From: Rhizobiales bacterium 62-17
Lineage (GTDB): Bacteria > Pseudomonadota > Alphaproteobacteria > Rhizobiales > Beijerinckiaceae
Length of the DNA stretch: 64,000 bases
Assembly (NCBI GenBank): GCA_001898965.1
Contig: MKVW01000003.1
Span: 619,440-683,439 of the forward strand
Direction of reading: 5' to 3'
Shown: positions 40,402-49,383 of the stretch, piece after piece
Position numbering within the stretch: position 1 is the first letter of the stretch
How the letters are laid out: each line of letters begins with the position of its first letter
Program-made: the position numbers and the translations under genes
Notes under the pieces: model-generated
The model's input: the letters and a program-made list of their open reading frames with translations, nothing else
The model's database searches: none
What the model was told of the DNA's origin: nothing

Positions 40402-42237
40402 ATGATCCGGAGTCACCTCGTCGCAAAATCCTTTGGCCTGTCGATCGGGCCGGTACTCGCGCTGCTGGCCTGGTCGGCGCCCGCGTCTGCCGCGCTTGAG
40501 AAAGGCGCCTGCACCGTCAAGAAGGAAGCCGATGTGCCCGTCACGATGCGCGACGGCACGGTGCTTCTGGCCGATGTCTATCGGCCGCAGGAGGCGGGCG
40601 ACTATCCGGTGCTGCTGATGCGCCTGCCCTACAACAAGTCCGACGCGCAATCGGTGGTTTATGCCAAGCCCACGGACTATGCCTCGCAGTGCTACATCGT
40701 CGTCATTCAGGACGTGCGCGGCCAATACATGTCCGGCGGCGAATTCTATCCGTTCCGGCATGAAGGCAAGGATGGCTACGACACGGTGGAATGGGCAGCC
40801 AAACTGCCAGGTTCGAACGGCAAGGTCGGTATGTACGGCTTTTCCTATGTCGGTGCGACGCAATGGCTAGCCGCCACCGAAAAGCCGCCGCATCTGGTGG
40901 CGATCGCGCCCGCCCATACGGCCTCGGACTATTACGACGGCTGGTCCTATGAGGGCGGCGCCTTCTCGCTCGCCTTCAAGAGATCCTGGCCGGTGACGTC
41001 GATTGCCGCCTCAGCCATGCGCCGCTTTGGCGATCAGGGCTTGCTCGACAGCATTCAGAAAGGCGTCTCCGATCTGCCGGCGCTCTATCGGGCCAAGCCG
41101 CTGATCGATTATCTGCCCGGCACGCGCAACGGCAACCTTGTCGCGCCTTATTATCGCGATTGGGTGGCTCACGACACCTGGGATGCCTATTGGAAGCAAT
41201 GGAGCATCCGCACGCGTTATCCTAACGTCACCGTGCCGGCGCTGAATTTCGCCGGCTGGTATGACGTGTTCATGCGCGGCGGCGTCGAGAATTTCACCGG
41301 CATGCGCGAGAAGGCTGGCTCCGATGTCGCCCGCAAAGGACAGCGGCTGGTGATCGGCCCGTGGGTGCACTTGCCCTGGCTGCGCAAGGTCGGTGAAGTC
41401 GATTTCGGCGCCGAAGCCGCCAATCCGATCGACCAGTTGCATCTCGCCTGGTTCGATTACTGGCTGAAGGGCAAGGCCAATGGGGTCGACAGCCAGAAGC
41501 CGGTGCGCCTGTTCGTGATGGGCGCCAACAAATGGCGCGAGGCCGACAATTGGCCGGTCGAGGGCACGCGGTTCACGTCCTACTATCTGTCGAGCCGCGG
41601 CCAGGCGAATACGCGTTTCGGCAATGGCACGCTCGGCACCGACAAGCCGGATGGCGCGCAGCCGCCGGACCGCTATCGCTACGATCCGGCCAATCCGGTG
41701 CCAAGTGCCGGCGGGCATTCCTGCTGCACCAGCGACGTGGCACCGGCCGGCCCTTACGACCAGACCAAGGTCGAGGGCCGCGCCGACGTACTGGTTTATC
41801 AGACGCAGCCGTTGACGGCGGACATGGAGGTGACGGGCCCCGTGCAGGTGGTGCTCTATGCCGCCTCCACCGCGCGCGATACCGACTTCACAGCGAAACT
41901 CGTCGACGTCCATCCCGACGGCAAGGCCTACAATCTCAGCAACGGCATCATCCGGGCCAGCTCACGCGAGACCTTGGAGCGGCGCATTCCGATCACACCG
42001 GGCAAGGTCTACGAATACAAGATCGACCTGTGGCCGACGGCCAATCTGTTCCGCGCTGGCCATCGTATCGCGCTCGAGATCTCCAGCTCGAACTTTCCGC
42101 ATTACGATGCCAATCCGAACACTGGCGCGAAGCACGGCACGACGACGGCGGTGCGGATCGCCGATCAGACCATCCTGCACGATGCGGCGCATCCCTCGCG
42201 CATCGTATTGCCGGTGATGGCGACACCGTTGCAATAA
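40402..42237 (+). CDS. CocE/NonD-family hydrolase (X-prolyl dipeptidyl-peptidase S15 type), exported
   Basis: This 611-residue alpha/beta hydrolase begins with a signal peptide ending at ASAALE (about residue 33). The S15 domain has VTMRDGTVLLADVYRP, VVIQDVRGQYMSGG and the nucleophile motif GFSYVGATQW (Ser about 143). A helical cap follows, and a C-terminal jelly-roll X-Pro/CocE domain starts near residue 440 (MEVTGPVQVVLYA). Such enzymes hydrolyse esters, acylated amines or dipeptides. GGGAGGATCGCC precedes the ATG at 40402. It lies alone, convergent with the DMT gene. Confidence 0.92.
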   Translation: MIRSHLVAKSFGLSIGPVLALLAWSAPASAALEKGACTVKKEADVPVTMRDGTVLLADVYRPQEAGDYPVLLMRLPYNKSDAQSVVYAKPTDYASQCYIVVIQDVRGQYMSGGEFYPFRHEGKDGYDTVEWAAKLPGSNGKVGMYGFSYVGATQWLAATEKPPHLVAIAPAHTASDYYDGWSYEGGAFSLAFKRSWPVTSIAASAMRRFGDQGLLDSIQKGVSDLPALYRAKPLIDYLPGTRNGNLVAPYYRDWVAHDTWDAYWKQWSIRTRYPNVTVPALNFAGWYDVFMRGGVENFTGMREKAGSDVARKGQRLVIGPWVHLPWLRKVGEVDFGAEAANPIDQLHLAWFDYWLKGKANGVDSQKPVRLFVMGANKWREADNWPVEGTRFTSYYLSSRGQANTRFGNGTLGTDKPDGAQPPDRYRYDPANPVPSAGGHSCCTSDVAPAGPYDQTKVEGRADVLVYQTQPLTADMEVTGPVQVVLYAASTARDTDFTAKLVDVHPDGKAYNLSNGIIRASSRETLERRIPITPGKVYEYKIDLWPTANLFRAGHRIALEISSSNFPHYDANPNTGAKHGTTTAVRIADQTILHDAAHPSRIVLPVMATPLQ

Positions 42238-42269
42238 GGACAGGGGCCGCATCAAGCGGCCCTGCCCGA

Positions 42270-43196
42270 TCATTCCGCCGCCACCGTTTGCCGTGTCGCG
42301 ATCGGCTTCTGCCAAAGCTGAGCGCAGCCAACGCCCGCCAAGGCCAGTCCGCCGCCAATCACGTGGAAGGCACGCACCGGTTCGCCGAGCATGACGATGG
42401 CGGCGGCCGCCGTCATCACCGGCAGGAGGTTGAGGAAGATGGCGCAGCGGCTCGGGCCGATCTGCTGCACGCCTCTGATCCACAGGAACGGCAGCACGAC
42501 CGATGCCAAGGCGCCGGCATAGAGAATAAGCGGTATGGTGTCGGCGTTGAGCTGGCGCTGTGGCACTGGTGTCGCCAGGAATGCCGGAAACATCACAACC
42601 ATGGTCGAGAGTGCCTGCATATAGGTCGATTGCCAGCCGGGGATTTGCAGGTTCCAGCGTTTCAGCAGCACGCCATAAAGGGCATAGACGAAGGCGGCGA
42701 TCAGCATCAGCGCATCGCCCAGGTGAACGCCATCGCGCAAAATGGCCGCCGGATCGCCGCCGCTGACGAGATAGGCCAGACCGACGAAGGACAGCACGCC
42801 GCCACCGATCATGCCCCAGGTCGGCGTTTCGCCGAGCATCGCGGCGCCAATGGCAACCGTCAGCAGCGGCGTCAGCGCGGTGAAAACCGCCATATTTGTT
42901 GCCGTCGTCGTCTCGGCCGCCAGATAGGACAGGCTTTGGAACAGGCACATGGCCAAGAAACCGAGGATGATGAACTGGCCGATGTGCGGCCAGATCGCCG
43001 CGCGATTGCGCCAGGCCGGCTGGGCGACGAACAGGCTCAACAGGCCGACCGCCACCACCAGCCGATAGAAGGTGATCGCCTGCGGGCCGATGGCATGGGC
43101 CGAGAGCCTTGAGACGATGACATTGCCGGCCCACAGGGCGACGGCGACAAAGGGATAGAGAAAGGCGGCTTTCGAAGAGGTGGATGGGCTGGACAT
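42270..43196 (-). CDS. EamA/DMT-family exporter
   Basis: This 308-residue inner-membrane transporter has ten hydrophobic segments in two EamA repeats, beginning FLYPFVAVALWAGNVIVSRLS and ending in AGVGCAQLW. Members export amino acids, nucleobases or drugs. The ATG at 43196 gives the family start; the 19 upstream codons lie in the promoter region. It is divergent from an AraC-cupin regulator 93 bases away, which probably controls it. Confidence 0.9.
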   Translation of the reverse strand: MSSPSTSSKAAFLYPFVAVALWAGNVIVSRLSAHAIGPQAITFYRLVVAVGLLSLFVAQPAWRNRAAIWPHIGQFIILGFLAMCLFQSLSYLAAETTTATNMAVFTALTPLLTVAIGAAMLGETPTWGMIGGGVLSFVGLAYLVSGGDPAAILRDGVHLGDALMLIAAFVYALYGVLLKRWNLQIPGWQSTYMQALSTMVVMFPAFLATPVPQRQLNADTIPLILYAGALASVVLPFLWIRGVQQIGPSRCAIFLNLLPVMTAAAAIVMLGEPVRAFHVIGGGLALAGVGCAQLWQKPIATRQTVAAE

Positions 43197-43288
43197 GGCT
43201 TGATCCGGGTTGAGGGAGCTTGCCTCTAGTCCTTCCCCATTTGTCCGTCTCACGCTAAAATGACATCATCTAGCGCGAAAGAGACATT

Positions 43289-44068
43289 TTGGCTGACATC
43301 GCCGATCTCACCCGCCGGCATCTCGATTTTCACGCCACGGCGCGGCCGATGGCGGCGATGGAGATCGACTATCCAAATGGCACCTCGACCGGCCTGCATG
43401 CCCATCCGCGCGGCCAGCTGCTCTATGCCATCGCTGGCGTGATGATCGTGAGGTCTACTTTCGGCACTTGGGTGGTGCCGCCGAACCGCGCCGTCTGGCT
43501 CGTGGCCGACCTCGATCATGACGTTCGTATGGTCGGCGATGTGAAAATCCGCACCCTGTTCATCGACGATCGCCATGTGCCGGGCCTGCCCGAGGAGAGC
43601 TGCGTTCTGGCCGTGTCACCGCTGTTGCGCGAACTGATCGTCGCCGCCATGAGCGTGCCCGAGGACTATGCGCCCGACAGCCGCGATGCACGGTTGATGC
43701 GGCTCCTGCTCGATGAACTGCGGCAGGAGCCGGTGCTGCCGCTGCATCTGCCGATGCCGCGCGACCTGCGCGTGCGGCTTCTCTGCACGGAACTGGTGGC
43801 GCACCCTGACGCGGCGGCGACGGCGCAGGATTGGGCCGATAAATTCGGCGTGACGGCGAAGACCATTCATCGCCTGTTTGTCCAGCAAACCGGCCTCACC
43901 TTCGGCCAATGGCGCCAGCAGGCGCGGCTCCTGCACGCGCTCGAACGATTGGCGCGCGGCGACCGCATCATCGACGTGGCACTGGAGAGCGGCTATGCTA
44001 GCCAAAGCGCTTTCACGGCGATGTTCCGCAAACATTTCGGCCTGCCGCCGAGCGTGTTTTATCGGTAG
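43289..44068 (+). CDS. AraC-family regulator with cupin domain
   Basis: This 259-residue protein has an N-terminal cupin (HAHPRGQLLYAIAGVMIV, WVVPPNRAVWLVADLDHDVRM, about residues 35-85) and a C-terminal AraC domain (WADKFGVTAKTIHRLFVQQTGLTFGQWRQQARLL and IIDVALESGYASQSAFTAMFRKHFGLPPSVFY). It belongs to the same subfamily as the nimR-like gene at 32727, and both face an exporter gene. The start is TTG at 43289 with GAGA five bases upstream. AAAATG and CATTTT flank the start region as a loose inverted repeat. Confidence 0.92.
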   Translation: MADIADLTRRHLDFHATARPMAAMEIDYPNGTSTGLHAHPRGQLLYAIAGVMIVRSTFGTWVVPPNRAVWLVADLDHDVRMVGDVKIRTLFIDDRHVPGLPEESCVLAVSPLLRELIVAAMSVPEDYAPDSRDARLMRLLLDELRQEPVLPLHLPMPRDLRVRLLCTELVAHPDAAATAQDWADKFGVTAKTIHRLFVQQTGLTFGQWRQQARLLHALERLARGDRIIDVALESGYASQSAFTAMFRKHFGLPPSVFYR

Positions 44069-44073
44069 CTAAA

Positions 44074-44442
44074 TTATTTGGAGCTACAGGCGGCCGCTTG
44101 CGCGCGATCGACGATAACGGCGCGGGCGAGATTCATCCCGAGCGCGATACATAGAACGGCGCAGGCGAGTGCGAGCAGCAGGTTCGTCCCTTTGCGCCAC
44201 GCCCGGCCGTTGATGACAAGACCAGCACCATAGATGAGCAGCGCCGGCACCGCGAAGAGATAGACGCCGGCTGGGCCGTCGCAGTCGAGCGCGTCGATAC
44301 CGAGTGTGGCCTGATATTCGTTCGGCGGTGTGATCGCGCCCATCAGCGCCAAAGGCAGCCCCAGTATCAATGCAGCCCAGCCGAGCCACTTCAGTCCACG
44401 ACCGGATTGTTTCGCGCCATCGTCGTAATCGGGTCGCCCCAC
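44074..44442 (-). CDS. Small membrane protein, unknown function
   Basis: This 122-residue protein has three or four membrane segments (about residues 18-38, 60-80, 84-105) and one loop with a single LDCDG cysteine. It ends AAACSSK. No family is recognised. Its stop lies five bases from that of the convergent AraC gene and its start is 48 bases from the divergent SDR start. Coding statistics look normal, but no ribosome-binding site is evident, so confidence is moderate. Confidence 0.65.
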   Translation of the reverse strand: MGRPDYDDGAKQSGRGLKWLGWAALILGLPLALMGAITPPNEYQATLGIDALDCDGPAGVYLFAVPALLIYGAGLVINGRAWRKGTNLLLALACAVLCIALGMNLARAVIVDRAQAAACSSK

Positions 44443-44490
44443 TCATACCTCTCCGTCACAAGAGCCGTCCCATATCGGAGAGGTTCTTTC

Positions 44491-45255
44491 ATGACGACAT
44501 TGAACAACAAAATCGCGATTGTCACCGGTGCCAGTTCGGGCATCGGCCGGGCCGCGGCGGAATTGTTTGCACGCGAAGGCGCGGCCCTCGTGCTCTCGGG
44601 ACGGCGGCAAGCGGCGCTCGACGAGGTGATCGCACATATTACAGCCGCGGGTGGCCGCGCCGTGGCCGTGGCGGGCGATGTGAGCGACGATGCTCATGCG
44701 CGAACATTGGTCGAGACGGCGATCAATCGCTTCGGCGGCCTGGATATCGCGTTCAACAATGCGGGAACCACCGGCATCGCCGCCCCCGTGCCCGATCTTT
44801 CGGTAGAGACCTGGCGCGAGACGCTCGACACCAATCTCACCGGCGCCTTCTTTGCGGCTCGCCATCAGATCCCCGCCATGCTGGCGCGCGGCGGCGGTTC
44901 GCTTATCTTCACGTCGACCTTCGTCGGCCACACGGTTGGCTTTCCCGGCATGGGCGCCTATGCGGCGAGCAAGGCGGGTCTCGTTGGACTGACACAGGTG
45001 ATCGCCGCTGAATTTGGCGCGAAAGGCATCCGGGCCAATGCCCTCCTGCCCGGCGGCACTGACACACCCATGGGCCGCGCCGTTTCCAACACGCCGGAAA
45101 TGCGTGCCTTCGTTGAGGGCCTGCATGCGCTCAAGCGGCTGGCCGAACCACAGGAGATCGCGCAGGCCGCTCTCTTCCTCGCCTCGGACGCATCGAGCTT
45201 TGTCACCGGCACAGCCTTGCTGGCGGATGGCGGTGTCTCCATCACTCGCACGTAA
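44491..45255 (+). CDS. SDR-family oxidoreductase
   Basis: This 254-residue classical short-chain dehydrogenase has VTGASSGIGRAAA (about residues 12-24), the NNAG motif (about 89-92), a catalytic serine in FTSTFVG and YAASKAGL (Tyr/Lys about 154-158). It ends in the normal LADGGVSITRT. The ATG at 44491 with GGAGAGG upstream is preferred over the longer frame from 44407. The substrate is unknown. It converges on the hydrolase gene with five bases between stops. Confidence 0.92.
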   Translation: MTTLNNKIAIVTGASSGIGRAAAELFAREGAALVLSGRRQAALDEVIAHITAAGGRAVAVAGDVSDDAHARTLVETAINRFGGLDIAFNNAGTTGIAAPVPDLSVETWRETLDTNLTGAFFAARHQIPAMLARGGGSLIFTSTFVGHTVGFPGMGAYAASKAGLVGLTQVIAAEFGAKGIRANALLPGGTDTPMGRAVSNTPEMRAFVEGLHALKRLAEPQEIAQAALFLASDASSFVTGTALLADGGVSITRT

Positions 45256-45260
45256 GAAGA

Positions 45261-46199
45261 TTAGAGCCCCTTCACGAAGCTCGTGATGGCCGGCACCAAT
45301 GGCGCCGATAGGGCGAGGTTCGGATCCTTGTAGGTGGCGATATTGCCGGCGCGGTCGGCGGGCGCGGGTTTAAGAATGTGGTTCATGCCATCTATGATGA
45401 GCAGTTTCGCATCGGGCCGCGCCTCCGACAGGTGTTTGGCGTCATCGACGAGAACCTGAAAATCGGTACTGCCCTGAATGATCAGGACAGGACCACGCAC
45501 CTTGCGCAGTTCCGCGACAGGATCGCGCGTCAGCCAGGACATCATGTAGTTCTGCACGCTCGGGCGGTAGATCGACATCAACGCGGCCGGCACATCGGCG
45601 ACGGGCTTGCCTTGTTTCAATTGTTCGGTGATCCGTCGTGAGGCCTGTTGCAATTCGTCCGGAACCTTGGCCGCCATCAGTTGCCGGTCGATGGTGGCGT
45701 CGATCCGCTCACCCGTTCCAGCGATGAGCACGAGCCCCGCGACGGTGGTCCGCTGCGCCGCCAGCGTGGCGATCAAGGCGCCCTCGCTGTGTCCCGCCAG
45801 CACGACGCGCGCCACACGGTTCTGTTTGCCCAGAAGTTCGCCCCAGCTCGCCGCGTCGGTGACATAAGTATCGAAGCGCAGATCCTCTTCGCGCAGGCCG
45901 GCCACCGCGCTCCCGCCGATGCCGCGTTTATCGACCCTCAGTGAGGCGATGCCCTGATCGGCGAGGCCATGGGCCAGCATTTTCAGACTGTCGTTGCGCA
46001 CGCCTGGCAGATTGCCATCGCGATCGACGGGACCGGACCCGGCCAAGATCAGAACCGCCGGCACGGACGCTTCGCCATCCGGCAAGGTTAACGTGCCGCG
46101 CAGGGCCTCGTTGGTCAGTTCGCGTTCGCTCCAGGCGGAGGCTTGAGAGGCGGTCAGGCTCATGACCAGAATAGAAGCGATGACCAGCACTGATTTCAA
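45261..46199 (-). CDS. Exported alpha/beta hydrolase
   Basis: This 312-residue hydrolase begins with a signal peptide (KSVLVIASILVMSLTASQASA). It then has VLILAGSGPVDRDGN for the oxyanion site, RVDKRGIGGS, and the nucleophile elbow LAGHSEGALIA (Ser about 152). A late GMNHILKP supplies the histidine and STDFQVLVDD the acid. The start is TTG at 46199 with GAGG eight bases upstream; the longer frame to 46343 adds a basic leader that runs into a terminator. It resembles BAAT/S9-like hydrolases. Its natural substrate is unknown. Confidence 0.88.
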   Translation of the reverse strand: MKSVLVIASILVMSLTASQASAWSERELTNEALRGTLTLPDGEASVPAVLILAGSGPVDRDGNLPGVRNDSLKMLAHGLADQGIASLRVDKRGIGGSAVAGLREEDLRFDTYVTDAASWGELLGKQNRVARVVLAGHSEGALIATLAAQRTTVAGLVLIAGTGERIDATIDRQLMAAKVPDELQQASRRITEQLKQGKPVADVPAALMSIYRPSVQNYMMSWLTRDPVAELRKVRGPVLIIQGSTDFQVLVDDAKHLSEARPDAKLLIIDGMNHILKPAPADRAGNIATYKDPNLALSAPLVPAITSFVKGL

Positions 46200-46297
46200 G
46201 ATCAACCTCGCCCTGAAGTTTTGACGCGCTTTCTTCACGCGAACCGGAATCCACTTCGCTCGAAAACGCTTTAGGTGACAGGCGCGATGGACTCTAA

Positions 46298-46333
46298 ATA
46301 AAAAGACCCGGCACCGCCAGAGACGGTACCGGG
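46298..46333 (-). terminator. Intrinsic terminator after the third Bug gene
   Basis: On the minus strand a 10-base stem (CCCGGTACCG paired with CGGTGCCGGG, one mismatch) with a seven-base loop is followed by a T-rich run (plus-strand A-run at 46298-46304). It lies 46 bases after the binding-protein stop. It ends the amidohydrolase/Bug transcript before the hydrolase gene. Confidence 0.85.
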
Positions 46334-46379
46334 CAAGTTGCACTCGAGGGACGCTCGAGGGAGCTTTAAAATATGCTGT

Positions 46380-47345
46380 TCAACTGCCGCCGATATTGGC
46401 CGCCTTCACGATCCGCTTGATCGTCTCGTAATTGTCGGTGAGGAGCTGAGTGAACTCCGTCGCGCTCATCGTCTTCGGCTCAATGCCTTGAATTTCAATC
46501 TTCTCGGCGACGCCGGGCATCTGGATGATCTTGTTCAACATGCCATTGAGCTTGTCGCGCAGCTCAACGGGCATGTTGGCGGGACCGAGCAGGCCGAACC
46601 AGGAGGTGAATTCGAAATTCGGCAGGCCGCTTTCATCGACCGTCGGAATATTCGGCAACGAAGGCACGCGTTTCTTCGAGACGACGGCGAGAACCTTGAG
46701 GCCTGGATTTTCGATGAAGCCCTGCGAACCTAAGGTCGGCACGATGAGAATTTGCGTGTCGCCGACCACGGTGCTGTTCAACGCTTCCGCCGTGCTCTTG
46801 TAGGGCACATGCACGACATTGATTTCAGCGCGATTGGTGAAATAGGCGGAAGCCAGGTGCGTGGCGCTGCCGGCGCCCGCCGAGGCATAATTGAGTTTGC
46901 CGGGATTGGCCTTGGCATAGGCGATCAATTCGGCGACCGATTTGGCCGGCACGGCGGAGTTGATCAAGAGCAGATAGGCGCCGGTGCCGACATGGGCGAG
47001 CGGCGTGAAATCCTTAATGGGGTCATAGGGCACTTTGCGGTCGATTGCGGGGCCGATCGAATGGCTCGACGCAGCCATCACCATGGTCTTGCCATTGGGC
47101 GGCGACTTCGCCACCACCGCACTGCCGACACTGCCACCTGCCCCGGCGCGGTTTTCGACGATGACTGTTTCGCCCAGCAGCGTTTGCAGTTCCGGCGCGA
47201 TGACGCGCGCCAGCACGTCCTGGCCGCCGCCCGGTGCAAACGGCACGATGATCCGGTAAAGGTCGGCCTGCGCCGCGGCGATCTGCACGCTGGCGCAGAG
47301 CGCGAAGAGGCCGCCCAAAAGTCGTGTCGGCAATCTGCCCGCCAT
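46380..47345 (-). CDS. Bug/TctC-family substrate-binding protein
   Basis: This 321-residue periplasmic binding protein has a signal peptide ending at AAAQ (about residue 25), then RIIVPFAPGGGQDVLAR and ENRAGAGGSVGSAVV, the Bug signatures. GGGAGGACATC precedes the ATG. It lies 53 bases downstream of an amidohydrolase gene in the same direction and ends at a strong terminator, so the two form an operon for uptake and hydrolysis of one compound. It is the third orphan Bug protein in the window. Confidence 0.93.
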   Translation of the reverse strand: MAGRLPTRLLGGLFALCASVQIAAAQADLYRIIVPFAPGGGQDVLARVIAPELQTLLGETVIVENRAGAGGSVGSAVVAKSPPNGKTMVMAASSHSIGPAIDRKVPYDPIKDFTPLAHVGTGAYLLLINSAVPAKSVAELIAYAKANPGKLNYASAGAGSATHLASAYFTNRAEINVVHVPYKSTAEALNSTVVGDTQILIVPTLGSQGFIENPGLKVLAVVSKKRVPSLPNIPTVDESGLPNFEFTSWFGLLGPANMPVELRDKLNGMLNKIIQMPGVAEKIEIQGIEPKTMSATEFTQLLTDNYETIKRIVKAANIGGS

Positions 47346-47398
47346 GATGTCCTCCCGTCTATGAACTTCTTATGTTGCTTGGGCGCCAAACCCTCCGT

Positions 47399-48253
47399 TC
47401 AGCGCGCCAAGGATGGGTACAGCCGCTCCGCCGTGCGGCGCAGGATCCATTCCTGGTCGTTCGCCGGCAGGAAAGACAAAGCCGCAAGACTTTCTTCGAC
47501 GATGCGCGACAGCGAGGCGTCGGAGGTCGGATAGTTCGAGCCCCAGGCGATGCGCGAGGCGCCGAAGGTGTCGACGACTTTCTGGAAATACGGTTGGAAC
47601 GCGCCGCCGCCTTCCGCGATCATGCGGATATTGCGGATGGTTATTTTCAAGGTGACATTGGGATAACGCGCCAGATCGAACAGCGGCTGCGCTGCTGCAT
47701 AAGGTGCGCCGTCGCGCGCATCGGGCGACGCCAGATGATCGAGGATCACGGTCGCCTTGGGGAAGCGCTCCAGCAAAGTGTGCAGCTGATTGACGGCCTT
47801 GAGCTGCATTTGCACGCAGACCGGAATGCCGATCTCTTGCGCGCATTCCCAGGCTGGAAAGGTCTTGGGATCGTCGAGCCAGCCGGCCTGTTCGCGCATG
47901 GTGCTACCGGTGGTGAACAGGCGCAGGCCCGAAAGACCTTTGCCGACCCAATGGCGGATTTTCTCCGGCGCGCCGGCGCTCAGCACATCGACGGAAAAGA
48001 CGCCGGCGAAGCGATCGGGATAAGCGGCGACCGCATCGGCGACGAGCGAATTGTCATAGCCATAGCAGGTCGAAGCCTGCACCAGCGCCGAGCGGGCGAC
48101 GCCGGCGGCGTCCATCGCGGAGACCATCTGGTCCGGCGTCACCGGCCGGTCGCGCGCCCAGTCCGACAGAACGCCACCGAGCGGGGCGCGCGGATAGCGC
48201 GTCTCGTCGGCCGAGATCACGTGCGGATGGATGTCAACGATTTCGATGGCCAT
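47399..48253 (-). CDS. Amidohydrolase-2 family protein
   Basis: This 284-residue TIM-barrel hydrolase has the N-terminal metal motif VDIHPHV (H-P-H, about residues 6-12), a central VCVQMQLKAVNQ, VILDHLASPDARDG (about 150-163) and a late WGSNYPTSD. The family includes 2-pyrone-4,6-dicarboxylate lactonase-like and gamma-resorcylate decarboxylase-like enzymes of aromatic-acid degradation. With the Bug gene downstream and a divergent LysR gene, it is probably a lactone or carboxylate hydrolase for an imported acid. Confidence 0.9.
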   Translation of the reverse strand: MAIEIVDIHPHVISADETRYPRAPLGGVLSDWARDRPVTPDQMVSAMDAAGVARSALVQASTCYGYDNSLVADAVAAYPDRFAGVFSVDVLSAGAPEKIRHWVGKGLSGLRLFTTGSTMREQAGWLDDPKTFPAWECAQEIGIPVCVQMQLKAVNQLHTLLERFPKATVILDHLASPDARDGAPYAAAQPLFDLARYPNVTLKITIRNIRMIAEGGGAFQPYFQKVVDTFGASRIAWGSNYPTSDASLSRIVEESLAALSFLPANDQEWILRRTAERLYPSLAR

Positions 48254-48447
48254 TGGGTGTCCTAAAATCTTTCGCAGGCGCTGGCGGCGTCATGCCTGAG
48301 CGGTGGAAACCGGTGCGCATGATCTTGGAGCATGCTTCGCCCGCCCCTGATCAAGCTCACGCGTTTCCCCCTTGTTCTCCGTCGCCTTTAGAGCGTCGAC
48401 CGACATGAAACAAATGGAAGTTTTTGCTCAATTGAACTAATTTTCTC

Positions 48448-49383
48448 ATGAGTGAAAAGCTTGGCCAGAGGCTTTCGGAGCGTGCTTTGAAGATCGATAT
48501 GCGGGGATTGGAAGCGTTCTTGTGGATCGCGGAACTGGGCACGTTCGGCCGTGCTGCCGCCCACCTCAACATTTCTCAGACCGCCGTCAGCCATCGCTTG
48601 AAGAAATTCGAGGAAAGCCTTGGCCTGCCATTGTTCACCCGCTCGACGCGGCAAGTGAGCCTGACGCCAGCTGGCGCCGATCTCCTGCCGACTGGCCGCA
48701 CTCTGATCGCCGATTTCGAGGCCCAGCTTGAACATTTACGCAAGCGCCATGTGGACACCGCCGAGGAGCTGACCTTGGCCTGCGTGCCGACCCTGGCCAT
48801 CCACGTGCTGCCGCCGGTCTTCGCCAAGTTCAGCGCCAAGCGGCCGGCGGCACGGGTGCGCCTGTTCGACAAGTCGATCACCGAAATCGGCGATACGATC
48901 GCTTCGGGCCTGGCGGAGTTCGGCATCACTTTGCTCGCCGCCAATCACTGGAAGCTCGCCACCGAGCCATTGCTGAAAGACGAATTCGTCTGCGTCTGCC
49001 AAGCCAGACATCCGCTGGCGGCCAAGGACGGCGTCACCTGGAGCGATCTCGAACCGCTACCTCTGGTACGTTTCACACCGCACACGGCCAATCGCATCGT
49101 TATCGACAATGCGCTGGGCAGCCGCGCCGACCGGCTCAACTGGATGTATGAAGTGCAGCACACGATGACGGCGCAAATGCTTGTCGAAGGCGGCCTTGCC
49201 GTCGCCATCCTGCCGAGCCTCGCCACGCAAAAGCTGCCCGCCGGCTTGAAGGCGCTGCGCCTCAGCCATCCACGCATCACCCGCACGGTCGGCATCGTCC
49301 GCCGCCGGGACGAGGCGCCATCAGACCTGGCGCGGGTGTTTCATGCGGCGCTGAAGGAGCAGGTGGAGAAGATCAGGAAGTAG
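48448..49383 (+). CDS. LysR-family transcriptional regulator
   Basis: This 311-residue regulator has the winged helix RGLEAFLWIAELGTFGRAAAHLNISQTAVSHRLKKFEESLGLPLF (about residues 19-63) and a substrate-binding domain with FARFSAKRP-like PPVFAKFSAKRP. The ATG at 48448 has no clear ribosome-binding site; an ATG at 48499 is an alternative. It is divergent from the amidohydrolase/Bug operon with 194 bases between, and is the probable activator. A TCAATTGA palindrome lies at 48428-48435. Its stop abuts the convergent monooxygenase gene. Confidence 0.92.
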   Translation: MSEKLGQRLSERALKIDMRGLEAFLWIAELGTFGRAAAHLNISQTAVSHRLKKFEESLGLPLFTRSTRQVSLTPAGADLLPTGRTLIADFEAQLEHLRKRHVDTAEELTLACVPTLAIHVLPPVFAKFSAKRPAARVRLFDKSITEIGDTIASGLAEFGITLLAANHWKLATEPLLKDEFVCVCQARHPLAAKDGVTWSDLEPLPLVRFTPHTANRIVIDNALGSRADRLNWMYEVQHTMTAQMLVEGGLAVAILPSLATQKLPAGLKALRLSHPRITRTVGIVRRRDEAPSDLARVFHAALKEQVEKIRK

